A program made the translations under genes and the position numbers. This document shows, piece after piece, positions 39,001 through 52,115 of a stretch of DNA of 64,000 nucleotides. Under the pieces are notes generated by a model, which did not search any database, was not told where the DNA came from, and was given only the letters and a program-made list of their open reading frames with translations. The DNA lies in assembly GCA_963691705.1 (NCBI GenBank), contig OY829546.1, positions 1,374,001 through 1,438,000 of the forward strand, written 5' to 3'. This DNA comes from Viola odorata (Eukaryota; Streptophyta; Magnoliopsida; Malpighiales; Violaceae). Within the stretch, counting starts at the first letter, position 1, and each line of letters opens with the position of its first letter.

Positions 39001-39673
39001 AGATTACATTGTTTGCTTATTAATTTCAAGAAAATATAACACATCCATAGCAACTCAGTCATGGATTATCTATATAATGCTAAAAAATTCACTCAATTGA
39101 AAATTTATGATCTTTTTTATCATTCAATCATTTGGATAAAATTTAACGGTTTATTTTTTAATCAACTGGATCATTCTTAAAGTTTATTGATTCCTCCATG
39201 TATTAATCTAGAGACTGAGTTAGTGTGATTGGTTGGTCATTTCCTCTATCAACTTTTTATTTTAATGAATTAATAGAGTTTTTTTCTTTTATTAAGGTAG
39301 GATGTATATATAAACCATTTAGGTAGGTGGTAGAAAACTATTAAAAACAATTGTCACCGATGTGTCGTTTTCAATGCTAGGCTTTTGGCCGACCTAAACT
39401 TTCATACTGTCCCCAACTTACTCTGCCCCAACTGGACGCTTCTCTAATTTCGTCTAATGTTTCTTTGCTTTCCTACACCACTCTCTTCCTATGTACTCGT
39501 GTATGTATATATATATATATATATATAGTTCCAATCAAGAACCATTTATTTCATCAACAAGCCTATAGTATCCTATCCAATCTCAAGCTTTTTCTTATTC
39601 TTTGGTTTGGTTCATACATCTTAATTACTATTTTAGGGATTAAATAATTATTGTACTATATAATATTTTAATT
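36070..39673. other. Long intergenic region
   Basis: 3' UTR of PIGH, then 3.5 kb without a supported gene. It includes a minus-strand 102-codon frame at 36831-37139 of balanced composition but unknown identity, a short GC-rich island at 37985-38060, a 118 bp tandem duplication near 38.15-38.37 kb, and an (AT)n run at 39507-39527 upstream of IAA29. Confidence 0.5.
38148..38370. repeat. 118-bp tandem duplication
   Basis: Two diverged adjacent copies, offset by 118 bp. Each starts near a CGTAAG-TCGATTTTTATATA stretch and carries TACTGAATATATTTTA and AATTCTAACTAAC. Confidence 0.8.
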
Positions 39674-40803
39674 ATGGAACTCGAACTTGGTCTTTCCCTC
39701 CTAAGCAGCAACAACATCAGTAATGGACTCGAGTTCGAGTCGAAGAACCAGAAGAAAAAGGTGGGTTTAAATCCATGGACCCTTAATGCATTTGGAGGTA
39801 CGATTGAAGAAGAAGAAGACCCATCATCACCAACACTAAATTTACTCTTATGGAGCGGCAACCCAGATGACGACGATGATAATAGAGAAAAGAAAAACAT
39901 GTCTTCCAACATTAACAGGTGAGCTTTGTTTCCTAAATTATGCTTTAGTTAGCAAGAGAAAAAAAAGAAGAAAAAAAACGATTCTTAATTAGGGTTTTGA
40001 CTTCATTTTATTATTATGGAAAAATAAAATGATTCTATTTCCACGAACCATTTTGTTAGCAAAATGTAATTAAAGTGGTGATTTGAACACACTTGAATCC
40101 TTAATTTTTAGTTTGCAAGAACTATTATTGAGTTATACGTTCATTTTCGATGATGTTGATTAACGTTTCACGTTTTGTAGGAATGATGAAGAAGATGAGA
40201 GTGGGCAAATACTAGTGGGGTGGCCACCAATTAAGTCATGGAGGAGGAAGGTGCTTCATGAAAGGCAACAAGATGGTGATCATGATGATCAAGAAAATGT
40301 TGGAGGGAATCATATTAATCACAACATAAACTACCAAACTATGGAGGCTGATCCTGTGGTTAATGAGATTAATGATTATCCCAAGTATGTGAAAGTGAAG
40401 ATGGAAGGGATGGCAATAACCAGAAAGATCGATCTCACCCTCTTCCACTCTTATCAAACACTCACCAATTCCTTGCTCGCCATGTTTGCCAAGTGTAAGT
40501 ATATATATATATATATTTTTTGTCATTTTAATTAATAATAATATTTTTATAATGATGTTAATTAATTAATTAAATTAATTAAGCAGGCCAAAATCTTGAA
40601 AAAAATGGCGAATTTTGTTACACATTGGCGTACCAAGACAAAGATGGAGATTGGCTACTTGCTGGAGATGTTCCATGGCAGTACGTATTTTATTTATTTA
40701 TTTATTTATTTTATCAAATAATAAATGGTTTTTCCCAATTTAATTTTGCAGGACTTTCATCCAGTCTGTTATGCGTCTGAAGATAGTAAGAAATGGAGCT
40801 TGA
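39674..40803 (+). CDS. IAA29: Auxin-responsive protein IAA29
   Basis: Four exons, 39674-39918, 40181-40494, 40587-40680 and 40752-40803, encode 234 residues. Aux/IAA proteins repress ARF transcription factors and are degraded through TIR1/AFB when auxin is present. All canonical parts are visible: EAR repression motif ELELGLSL at the N terminus, degron core VGWPPIKSWRR at about residue 92, and the C-terminal PB1 dimerisation domain from YVKVKMEGMAITRKIDL through the acidic motif DKDGDWLLAGDVPW to MRLKIVRNG. The degron variant GWPPIKSWR rather than GWPPVR, the short length and the genomic position beside UGNT1 and the ANTH gene point to IAA29 (At4g32280). Confidence 0.92.
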
Positions 40804-41466
40804 TTAATTATTCTACAAATAAATTAATCTATGTTGCAAAATGTTGTGTGATTTATGTTCTACTTTAATATAATAATATTGTAAACTATATAAAATTTAA
40901 ATAAACTCAACTTAAATAAACATAAACACTAGTTCTTGAGGGTTTATTTAAGTTGAGTAATTCTAAATGTAATTCCACTTTTGCTGTTCGGTCATGGGCT
41001 CATGATTTGTACAATGGGCCTAGTTGTGTGTTTGTTTTGTTCCAAGCCCAGGTAGCTTCGTGGATACGCTGCGTTTCAATATGTTACTCATTTCCTGTCC
41101 ACTAACAACATATAGCAGACATTTATTATTTTAATTTGTTGGACTACCATAATTCATACAAGAATAATGAAACCAATAAAATTTAATAAAATTGCATATT
41201 CGAATTAAAGGCCGTCTCTTTTCAACTCTTATTATCTTGTTGTTTAAATAATATTTATTTTATAAATAAAAAAATCTCATTTTTGCTTTTATTATTATTA
41301 TTCCACATTCGAGTAGCCTTTACTTTTAGACCGCATTGATTTGATTCTATTGAAGAAACAAACTATGCAACAAAATCACGACACGTACACAATTTAATAT
41401 GTAAGGGTTCTGATTAGCCATACGGAAAGCCGATATCTACAGATTAGTTAAACATCAGACTATCTG
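40804..41466. other. IAA29 3' UTR and spacer
   Basis: AT-rich DNA downstream of IAA29 with no coding or structural feature recognised. Confidence 0.45.
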
Positions 41467-41539
41467 GATCGCGTGGCCTAATGGATAAGGCGCTCGCCTC
41501 CGGAGCGGGAGATTGTGGGTTCGAGTCCCACCGTGATCG
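41467..41539 (+). tRNA. tRNA-Arg (anticodon CCG)
   Basis: A 73 nt cloverleaf folds cleanly. The acceptor stem GATCGCG pairs with CGTGATC, with one G-T pair. The D arm is GCCTAATGGATAAGGC. The anticodon stem CTCGC/GCGGG closes the loop CTCCGGA, giving anticodon CCG. The T arm is GTGGGTTCGAGTCCCAC. Discriminator base is G and CCA is not encoded, as expected of a nuclear tRNA gene. No intron is present. It reads Arg codon CGG. Confidence 0.96.
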
Positions 41540-41554
41540 TGTTTAATCTTTGCG

Positions 41555-41559
41555 TTTTT
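41555..41559 (+). terminator. Pol III terminator of tRNA-Arg
   Basis: A run of five T residues 16 nt after the tRNA 3' end, the usual RNA polymerase III stop. Confidence 0.6.
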
Positions 41560-41707
41560 CCAAAATGAAATCCTATAACGTACTACTGGGCCGAGCTTAA
41601 TTGCAAAAGGCTTACTTTCTGGGCTCGGCCCAACAATTGGAGAAAGTTACGAGCTGTACTGAATCATTATTTATCTTTTCTATAGAATAGAATTTTATAA
41701 ACTAATA

Positions 41708-42428
41708 CTCCCTCTGTCCATTATTATTGGACGTTTTAGTCTAAAAACCTTGTCCATTTTTAACTGACGCGTTTGTCATTTCAGTCCATTTTGTTATTAT
41801 TCTGACAAAAATGCCCTCAAACGACCCGTCGTTTTCATGCTGAGCTACGCGTCATACAGGGCAAAAAAGGAAAACGAAAAAATTGAAGGATGAAATTTGA
41901 CATTTGGCAGCAGACCTGAACACGACAGTGTCAGAAAAAGCTGCTTCCATTTCAGTCCTTCATCTTTCCTCCTCCAATTTTAAATGGACAATAAAACATG
42001 TTCGGACGACAATATCACGAAGGTGACCATAGATTCGTGACGGAAATTACGAGACGAACAAAACGCAGGTGGCGGCGGACCGATCGGAGGCCGGACGCGC
42101 CGGCGCGTGGCCGGAGCGCGCGACGGCTTCGGCCGCTTTTGGCGGCGCGTCCGGACTCCGATTGGTACCGTTCCACCTGGGTTTTGCTCGTCTCGTCCTT
42201 GCGCTCCTTTATGTGGCGGAGGTGAGAACAGAAAACGCTTACAGAGGGAGTATTTTTCGATCAGAAGGAGAAAGAAAGAAAAAAAAGAAAGAGAGAAAGA
42301 AGAGAGAGGGAAAAGGCAGAAGCAGCCAATGACGTGCTGACACGTGGCCGACCGTGCTGACGCCTCTGTCACTCCTCTAAAATACCGTGATTCACTCCCT
42401 CGCGTCCATTAAAAAAGGACGGAGGGAG
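41708..42428. mobile_element. Stowaway-ended element, 721 bp, GC-rich core
   Basis: Ends are CTCCCTCTGTCC at 41708 and GGACGGAGGGAG at 42428, flanked by TA at 41706-41707 and 42429-42430, which matches Stowaway termini and target site. At 721 bp it is longer than usual for a MITE. The centre (about 42060-42200) is strikingly GC-rich, unlike the TIRs and flanks. The overlapping frames in it on both strands reflect composition and no transposase is seen. The two ends could alternatively belong to two nested copies. Confidence 0.7.
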
Positions 42429-42430
42429 TA

Positions 42431-43098
42431 AGTCAGAACTGGTTCATAAGTAGTATACTTTATACTTAAATTTCGGATTTTATTTACCTTAATATGTGTC
42501 ACTTGCTTTCGAAGAATTATAAAAATAAAAATTCAAGTAAAGAAAAAGAAATCAGAAATTCTGGAAAAGGAAAGTCACCGTCGCCGTACACCGTACGCGC
42601 GGTAGATTACTAAATGGACTAATCCCACGCGCCAATACAACCAAATTCACTCCACACGAAGAGAAGAGAATCAAGAGATGCTTCCTTCCAGACACACTCG
42701 ACACTCCTCTAATATATAGCTCTAGTTGTCTTCCTCCTTCTTTTCACTTTTTCATACCATTTTCCTCAGATCTCTGATATTTTCTCCATCAACGGCGCTG
42801 ATTCATCCACGTACCCCTCCGAGCACCAACCCCAATTATTTAGCTAACTACCCTCGTCCTCTCTCGCCAGCGAGAATCTAGAAAAAAAGTGTAACAATCC
42901 GACCCGCCGTTTTGCTCTAGTGGAAAAGCCGGTAGATCCGACGTTGTTTTTGCGTAACTCAACCTCCGCAATTCCAGATCCAGCAACGGTAATTCCCGTT
43001 TCTCACTTTTCCGGTCAAACCCCTGTCTTCTGCTTTCTAATCATTTTGACTAACAGCTAGTAATCGAATTGAATTTGAATTAAGATCAAACGGTCGAG
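42431..43098. promoter_or_regulatory. Promoter and leader of the ANTH gene
   Basis: A TATA-like ATATATAG lies near 42711-42718, followed by a pyrimidine-rich leader of about 370 bp up to the ATG at 43099. The Stowaway-ended element inserted only about 290 bp upstream of this motif. Confidence 0.4.
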
Positions 43099-45111
43099 AT
43101 GGCGTCGAGCACGATCCGGAAAGCGATCGGGACTGTTAAGGATCAGACGAGCATTGGGATAGCGAAAGTGGCGAGCAACATGGCGCCGGAGCTGGAGGTG
43201 GCGATAGTGAAGGCGACTAGTCACGACGACGACCCGGCGAACGAGAAGTATATCCGGGAGATTTTGAATTTGACGTCGTATTCTCGCGGGTATGTTCACG
43301 CATGCGTGACGGCTGTTTCCAGGAGGATAGGGAAGACGCGGGATTGGATTGTGGCGTTGAAGGCACTGACGTTGATACACAGACTGTTGAATGAAGGAGA
43401 TCCGTTGTTTCAAGAGGAGATCCTGTATGCGACGAGGAAAGGGACTAGATTGTTGAATATGTCGGATTTTCGGGACGAGGCTCATTCGAGCTCGTGGGAT
43501 CATTCTGCTTTTGTGCGGACTTATGCTATGTACTTGGATCAACGGCTTGAGTTGTTGCTGTTTGATAGGAAAGGATCGGGTGGAGGTGGGAGCAACAAGG
43601 GCGGCGGTAGTGGTCATGGTGGTGAAATTGAGAGGTATGGTGATTTTGATAGAAATGGTGGTGGTAGGGGTGATTTTGATAGAAATGGTGGTAGGGGTGA
43701 CTTTAGATCGCCCCCACCGCGAGCTTATGAGTATAATGATTATGGGGATTATAGGGGTGAGAGTGGGAGTGGGACTAGGAGGTCGAGATCTTACGGGGAT
43801 ATGAGTGAGATGGGGAGGGAAGGGAAGGAAGGAGGAGGGGAGAGGAGGGCTGTGACGCCATTGAGGGAGATGAAGCCGGAGAGGATATTTGGGAAGATGG
43901 GGCATCTGCAGAGGTTGTTGGACAGATTCTTGAGCTGTCGACCTACAGGGTTGGCTAAGAACAATAGGATGATTTTGATTGCGCTATATCCTGTGGTGAA
44001 GGAGAGTTTTCAGCTGTATGCAGACATCTGTGAGGTTTTGGCTGTGCTACTTGATAAGTTTTTCGATATGGAGTATGCGGATTGTGTTAAGGCTTTTGAT
44101 GCTTATGCAAGTGCGGCAAAGCAAATCCATGAATTGGTTGGATTCTATAATTGGTGCAAGGATACTGGTGTGGCAAGGTCATCAGAGTATCCAGAAGTGC
44201 AGAAGATCACTGATAAGTTGTTGGAGACTTTGGATGAGTTTGTGAGAGATAGAGCCAAGAGGGAAAAGAGTCCAGAAAGGAAGGAAGAGGTTCCTCCTCC
44301 TCAAGAGGAGGAGCCTGTGCCTTCTATGAATGAAATTAAGGCACTCCCTGCCCCGGAGAGTTTCACCCCTCCTCCCCCGCCTGAGCCAGAACCTAAGCCT
44401 CAGCAACCGCAGGTTACTGAAGATTTGGTAAATCTGAGAGAAGATGCTGTGTCTGCAGACGATCAGGGGAATAGGTTCGCTTTGGCTTTGTTTGCTGGGC
44501 CGGCTGCTAATACTGGAAACGGATCATGGGAAGCATTCCCATCTAATGGACAGCCTCAAGTCACTTCAGCTTGGCAGAACCCAGCTGCTGAACCGGACAA
44601 GGCAGATTGGGAACTGGCATTGGTTGAATCAGCGAGTAATCTATCAAACCAGAAAGCAGCCATGGGTGGTGGACTTGACCCCTTGTTATTAAATGGCATG
44701 TATGATCAAGGAATGGTGAGGCAACATGTTAGCACTTCTCAATTGAGTGGAGGAAGTGCCAGCAGTGTTGCTGTGCTGGGGCCTGGGAAGAGTTCAACGC
44801 CTGTTCTGGCTCTCCCAGCTCCAGATGGAACAGTTCAGCCTGTCAATCAGGATCCTTTTGCTGCTTCGTTGACCATTCCACCTCCTTCATATGTGCAAAT
44901 GGCCGAAATGGAGAAGAAACAACAATTGCTTGTGCAGGAGCAGCAGGTGTGGCAGCAGTATTCCAAGGAAGGGATGCAGGGTCAAGCTAGTTTGGCCAAG
45001 CTTAACGGGGGCGGGTACTACGCTGCAGGCCCTATGCCGATGATGCCTTATGGGTTGCCACCAGTGAATGGAATGGGGCCTCCGGCTGGGTATTTCTATT
45101 CCCCCTACTGA
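43099..45111 (+). CDS. ANTH clathrin assembly protein (PICALM2-like)
   Basis: Single-exon gene of 670 codons, complete from MASSTIRKAIGTVKDQTSIG to a Pro/Tyr-rich end. The N-terminal ANTH domain (about 1-155) carries LEVAIVKATSHDDDPANEKY and ALKALTLIHRLLNEGDPLFQ and binds phosphoinositides. A Gly/Asp/Arg-rich linker (about 160-255) contains repeats of DFDRNGG type. The helical second half of the clathrin-adaptor core follows (about 265-390). The C-terminal tail has acidic W-containing motifs (DWELALVES), DPLLLNGMYD and QDPFAASLTIPPP, which are likely clathrin and adaptor contacts. Members recruit clathrin and SNARE cargo at the plasma membrane. Gene order favours At4g32285, but PICALM2A and 2B are close. 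Confidence 0.93.
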   Translation: MASSTIRKAIGTVKDQTSIGIAKVASNMAPELEVAIVKATSHDDDPANEKYIREILNLTSYSRGYVHACVTAVSRRIGKTRDWIVALKALTLIHRLLNEGDPLFQEEILYATRKGTRLLNMSDFRDEAHSSSWDHSAFVRTYAMYLDQRLELLLFDRKGSGGGGSNKGGGSGHGGEIERYGDFDRNGGGRGDFDRNGGRGDFRSPPPRAYEYNDYGDYRGESGSGTRRSRSYGDMSEMGREGKEGGGERRAVTPLREMKPERIFGKMGHLQRLLDRFLSCRPTGLAKNNRMILIALYPVVKESFQLYADICEVLAVLLDKFFDMEYADCVKAFDAYASAAKQIHELVGFYNWCKDTGVARSSEYPEVQKITDKLLETLDEFVRDRAKREKSPERKEEVPPPQEEEPVPSMNEIKALPAPESFTPPPPPEPEPKPQQPQVTEDLVNLREDAVSADDQGNRFALALFAGPAANTGNGSWEAFPSNGQPQVTSAWQNPAAEPDKADWELALVESASNLSNQKAAMGGGLDPLLLNGMYDQGMVRQHVSTSQLSGGSASSVAVLGPGKSSTPVLALPAPDGTVQPVNQDPFAASLTIPPPSYVQMAEMEKKQQLLVQEQQVWQQYSKEGMQGQASLAKLNGGGYYAAGPMPMMPYGLPPVNGMGPPAGYFYSPY

Positions 45112-48333
<3,222 letters not shown>

Positions 48334-49023
48334 CTTCTTCGAATCAATTCCTCCCTGCAGAAATTCCAAAAAGAAAAAAAGAGAGGAGCAAATCAAAACT
48401 TAAATTGTTATTATTGGACCTTAATTTTATACATTTTATTTATTTATACTCAATCTAATTTATGATAGAAAACTAGCCCACAAATGAAAAACAAGAGGAA
48501 CAAAGCCAATATAGTGGGAAGGTTACGGTTTCATTGATTTTGGGCCCATTTTATTTTCAAGCCCACCAAACCCTAGTTTTTTATTTCTAGGCCCATCTAA
48601 AGATCTAACGCCTTCTCCAATTCCGAGACTTTTTATCATCAACGCTTTAATAGAACAGTGTCGTTTTTATTTCCATTTCTGCTCTTTCCGAAATATAAAG
48701 CCATAACCAAATCATCTTCATGAATTCTTGTTGCTATTAACACGATCCAAATAACAATGGTAATACAACTGCATATTTTTTATGTGATTGTCAAGTTTCG
48801 GAGCTCATACAAAATACTTGCCATAGAATATAGTTGATCAAGCAATAAGAGTAACATCATTCAAGATTGAGTTTGTTATTAGGTTATACATGTATCGCCG
48901 CGTTTAAGCAGCTTTACAGATAAAGACCAACCCGTTTGGTTTGGACAGAATTTCAGCAGAACAAGGTACTACACACCGGTATGTGTTTTTTTTCCTCTTT
49001 TGGTGAGGACACCGGTATGTGTT
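48334..49023. other. Spacer between RRC1-like and ERH-like pseudogenes
   Basis: Former RRC1 promoter and leader side, then AT-rich DNA. No gene supported. A short repeat of ACACCGGTATGTGTTT occurs twice near 48973-49025. Confidence 0.45.
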
Positions 49024-50285
49024 TCATTCATGAGCCAATCTCTTAACGTGTTAAAAAGTTCGTTATTTGATCCACTCCCTGTCATACGGTAAGTATGCTT
49101 GAATTTTGTGATCATACCTGCGAGAAAAAATACATTTCATATAAAGTGGGAAAATCTTACCCTAAAGTACATTTCAATTTTTAATCTTGTAGAACTCTCC
49201 TCTCTAGCCACAGACACTACTGTAATTTGTCAAATAGTGGAAAGTATAAATTAATTACAAACACTACTGTCATTAGACAATAGCACCTTGTAGCATTCTA
49301 TCAACATTTGCAAGGAACATATACTCTAAGTCTGCCAAGCCATCTTCATGTACTTACTTTCTCTAACCTCTTAGAACTCAAAAGGGGAAAAAAGAGTGTG
49401 AAAAACAGAAGAAATGAAAGAGAGCCTAAAGAAACCACCAGATAACGATGTTGACTTCACGATTCACCAATGATGCATGTTTATAAGTATAAATTGATAG
49501 CCTTAAAGTGCTTGTAGAAAAAGAAAAAGATAGGGGAATACACTAATGCGCTCATGTCTGCAAGGCCATCAATAAAATTGTAGAGCTCTGATATGTCATA
49601 AGATATGTTTCTGCTGGCTGGGTTCAATTCCTTAATCTTCCTTTCATATAGACCACAAATACCTACATAGAATACCCAAAGGAAAAACCCAGGTCAGTGA
49701 AAATGAGAAAATTGTGAATGCAATTTTGTTGCAGCAATTCGTTCCTTCATATGGCTAAAAATTAAAAGAAAACAAAGGGAGAAAGAATAGCCTTCATATG
49801 GGAACCGAAAAAAGCAAAGCAAAGAATAGAACGAAAGATATAATGTGAATGTAAGCATTGCAATCTCCCAATATTAATCGATACACCGTAATCTTTTCAG
49901 AAAATGAAATAATACCCGTACACACTAAATTACAGCTAAGCGACAACAACACCAAAAGAATGTGTTTTTCCTGTTTTTCTTAAGAAAGGAAACACTGTAT
50001 GTGTGGTGTCACTCAAGATGAGTCATGGTGGGAAAAAAACAGCACCAACACAAAGTTTAAAAAACTCGCAGAAATTATCAAATTAATGGAAAGCTATTGA
50101 AAGATAGAGCCAGTTTCAGTAGTCACCGAAAAAAATATATAAACAGAATAGAATAGTATAATCCAAAATTATAACAGTATGCAGAACGTACCATCCATAG
50201 CTTGAGCTATTGAATCATAATCCATAAACGTTCTGGAAACTCTATTTTGAGAGGTTTGCATTAGAATTATAGTGTGCCTATTAGC
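49024..50285 (-). pseudogene. Enhancer of rudimentary homologue (ERH), broken copy
   Basis: Three minus-strand exons, 50285-50192, 49662-49542 and 49117-49024, match the conserved small nuclear protein ERH: HTIILMQTSQNRVSRTFMDY, DSIAQAMDG, then ICGLYERKIKELNPASRNIS and ELYNFIDGLADMSALVYDH. In the last exon two codons that are Gln in the family (IK-Q-RTF-Q-H) are TAA, at 49065-49063 and 49053-49051, after which LAHE and the normal stop follow in frame. I found no exon carrying the initiator ATG before the first visible codon. The product would lack the last ~16 residues of a ~104 residue protein. It is most likely a pseudogene; a truncated protein started at the internal Met (MQTS) is possible. 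Confidence 0.82.
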
Positions 50286-50289
50286 CTAC

Positions 50290-52115
50290 AACACATGACC
50301 ACAAAAACAGTCAGAACTCAGAAGAGCAGCAACGAAAATACACAAAATTAGAGCTAAGCATAGATAGGTATTATTAGCTGAAGAACGAAGATCATAGATA
50401 AACTGAAGAACTTAAAACGAAATAAAATGAAATCACAAGGGATTGAAGAACCCTAATTAGGAACAGAAGATTAGGCTGTTGGACCACTTACACCGAGCAA
50501 TTTATACTTAATAAAATACATACATCATCTTAATAAATAAAAAAATGTTTTGTGCTAAAAAAAAAACAATGCATTACCCGGGAAAATGTGTAGGTTTAAA
50601 AAATTACTTATTGTACATTTTCTATTCAAGGTAATTACAGGCTAATCATGATTAGGCAAAAAAAATGGATTAGTTATAGGCTAATTTGTTTTCTCCGAGA
50701 TCACAACAACAACAACAAAAGAAAAAGAAAAAGGAAGGGAACAAAAATAAGAAGAGGGGTGAGGTGAGGGTGAAAAGTGAAAACGGTAATTTGACAGCGA
50801 CGTTAACGGGTTGGGCTGGGCTGTTGAGATGGGGTAGGGCCCTTGTACATAATCAAGAGGTGGGTTTGTCAGAAAAGAGGAGAGGACTGGGAATCAACAT
50901 CAGCTTTTGATTTCCCTTCCACTTTCTTTCATCAAACGGTTGGCAGGAAAGGGTGGTAAAACCGTAAAAATCATCCCCTCCAAATTTCACTAGGCCCCAC
51001 CTCTTACACTTTATAATCAATAATATAGTAATAAAATAATTAATAAATTATAATCATAATATTTTAAAAAACATTTTATAAAATATAATCAATTTTTTTA
51101 AAGAAAAATTTAGCATGGGCTTACTTATGAGTTATGAGTAAAAAAAAACCCAAGCAATTTGTTTGATTAATAATCGCATCCCATCTTCCTCCCTGCAAAA
51201 AGCTCACTCTCTTCCTTTCTCCTCCTCACCCTCTTCCTCATCTTCTTCCCCTGCTGAGAAAAGAAAATCATCAAATCCGCGCGTCCCAAGTCACACGGAT
51301 CCGGGCTCACAGTACTTAAACCATATAAAAAATCCATACAGTGCAGATCAGATCTGCTCGGATCTGGACATTGAGAAGCTCGGATCTGCTCTGTTTTTCC
51401 TCTCTTTCTTCACTCCAAAATCCACAAGCTAAAGAGGAAGATGTATACGGTGCAGATCTGCATCTTGTTAATCGGTTTGTGTCAGATCTGCATCTTTCCC
51501 TATTTTCTTTCCTTTCCGGCCACAGGCCCTCATTTCTTTTCCTTTATTTTCTTTTCTTCTTTCTTTCCTGTCTCTGCTCTCTCTTTTCTTTCCTTTTTCC
51601 TTTCTCTTCTCTGCTCTTACATCACAGATCCATTTTCATTTCTCTTGGTTTCTTTTCTTTTTCATTCTCCCTTCTCTATTTCTGTGACAGCACTAGCACG
51701 ATGATGGGTTTGTAGATTTTGGTCAGTGGCTGGTGTGGCTGTTTTGTTGAGTTGGGTTTGGGCGGTTTGGGTCGGAGATGGTTGGTGGTGTTGCTTGGGT
51801 TAATCTTGGTTACTATCCTAAAACGTCTAGAGGGAGTACCTTTTTTCTCTTCCTTTCATTTCCCCTTATGTCGGTTAGTACAAAGGGAAATATTTTGGTT
51901 TCGTTCTTCTGGGTTTAACCGTCTGTCAACACATGGTAGTTGTGTGGGTATTAACTTGAGAGGTGAAGAAGAGGGTGTACTTGTTACAACGTTTGTGCTT
52001 GAAGATTAGGTGATTGATGATAATTGGGTAGAGTTTGGTTTTGAAAGATAAAGGTTACTCCTTTAAAAGAGAGTTTGGTTTGTACGTTAAAGGATCCTCC
52101 TTTGAAGGATTTGTC
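50290..52115. other. Spacer and CT-rich leader-like region
   Basis: AT-rich DNA, then from about 51170 to 51700 a strongly pyrimidine-rich plus-strand stretch turning into G/T-rich sequence. This may be the former promoter/leader of the ERECTA-like fragment or a dispersed repeat. Long frames here (51163-51715) are low-complexity. Confidence 0.4.

Noticed and set aside
41998..42340. Overlapping Arg/Gly-rich frames
   Set aside because: Produced by the GC-rich core of the Stowaway-ended element; present in several frames at once.
43057..43905. 282-codon minus-strand frame
   Set aside because: Antisense shadow of the ANTH gene; Pro/Thr/Ile-rich low complexity from the GGT-rich linker.
51341..51715. 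Ser/Phe/Leu-rich 124-codon frame
   Set aside because: Low-complexity pyrimidine tract, probably a leader or repeat and not protein.
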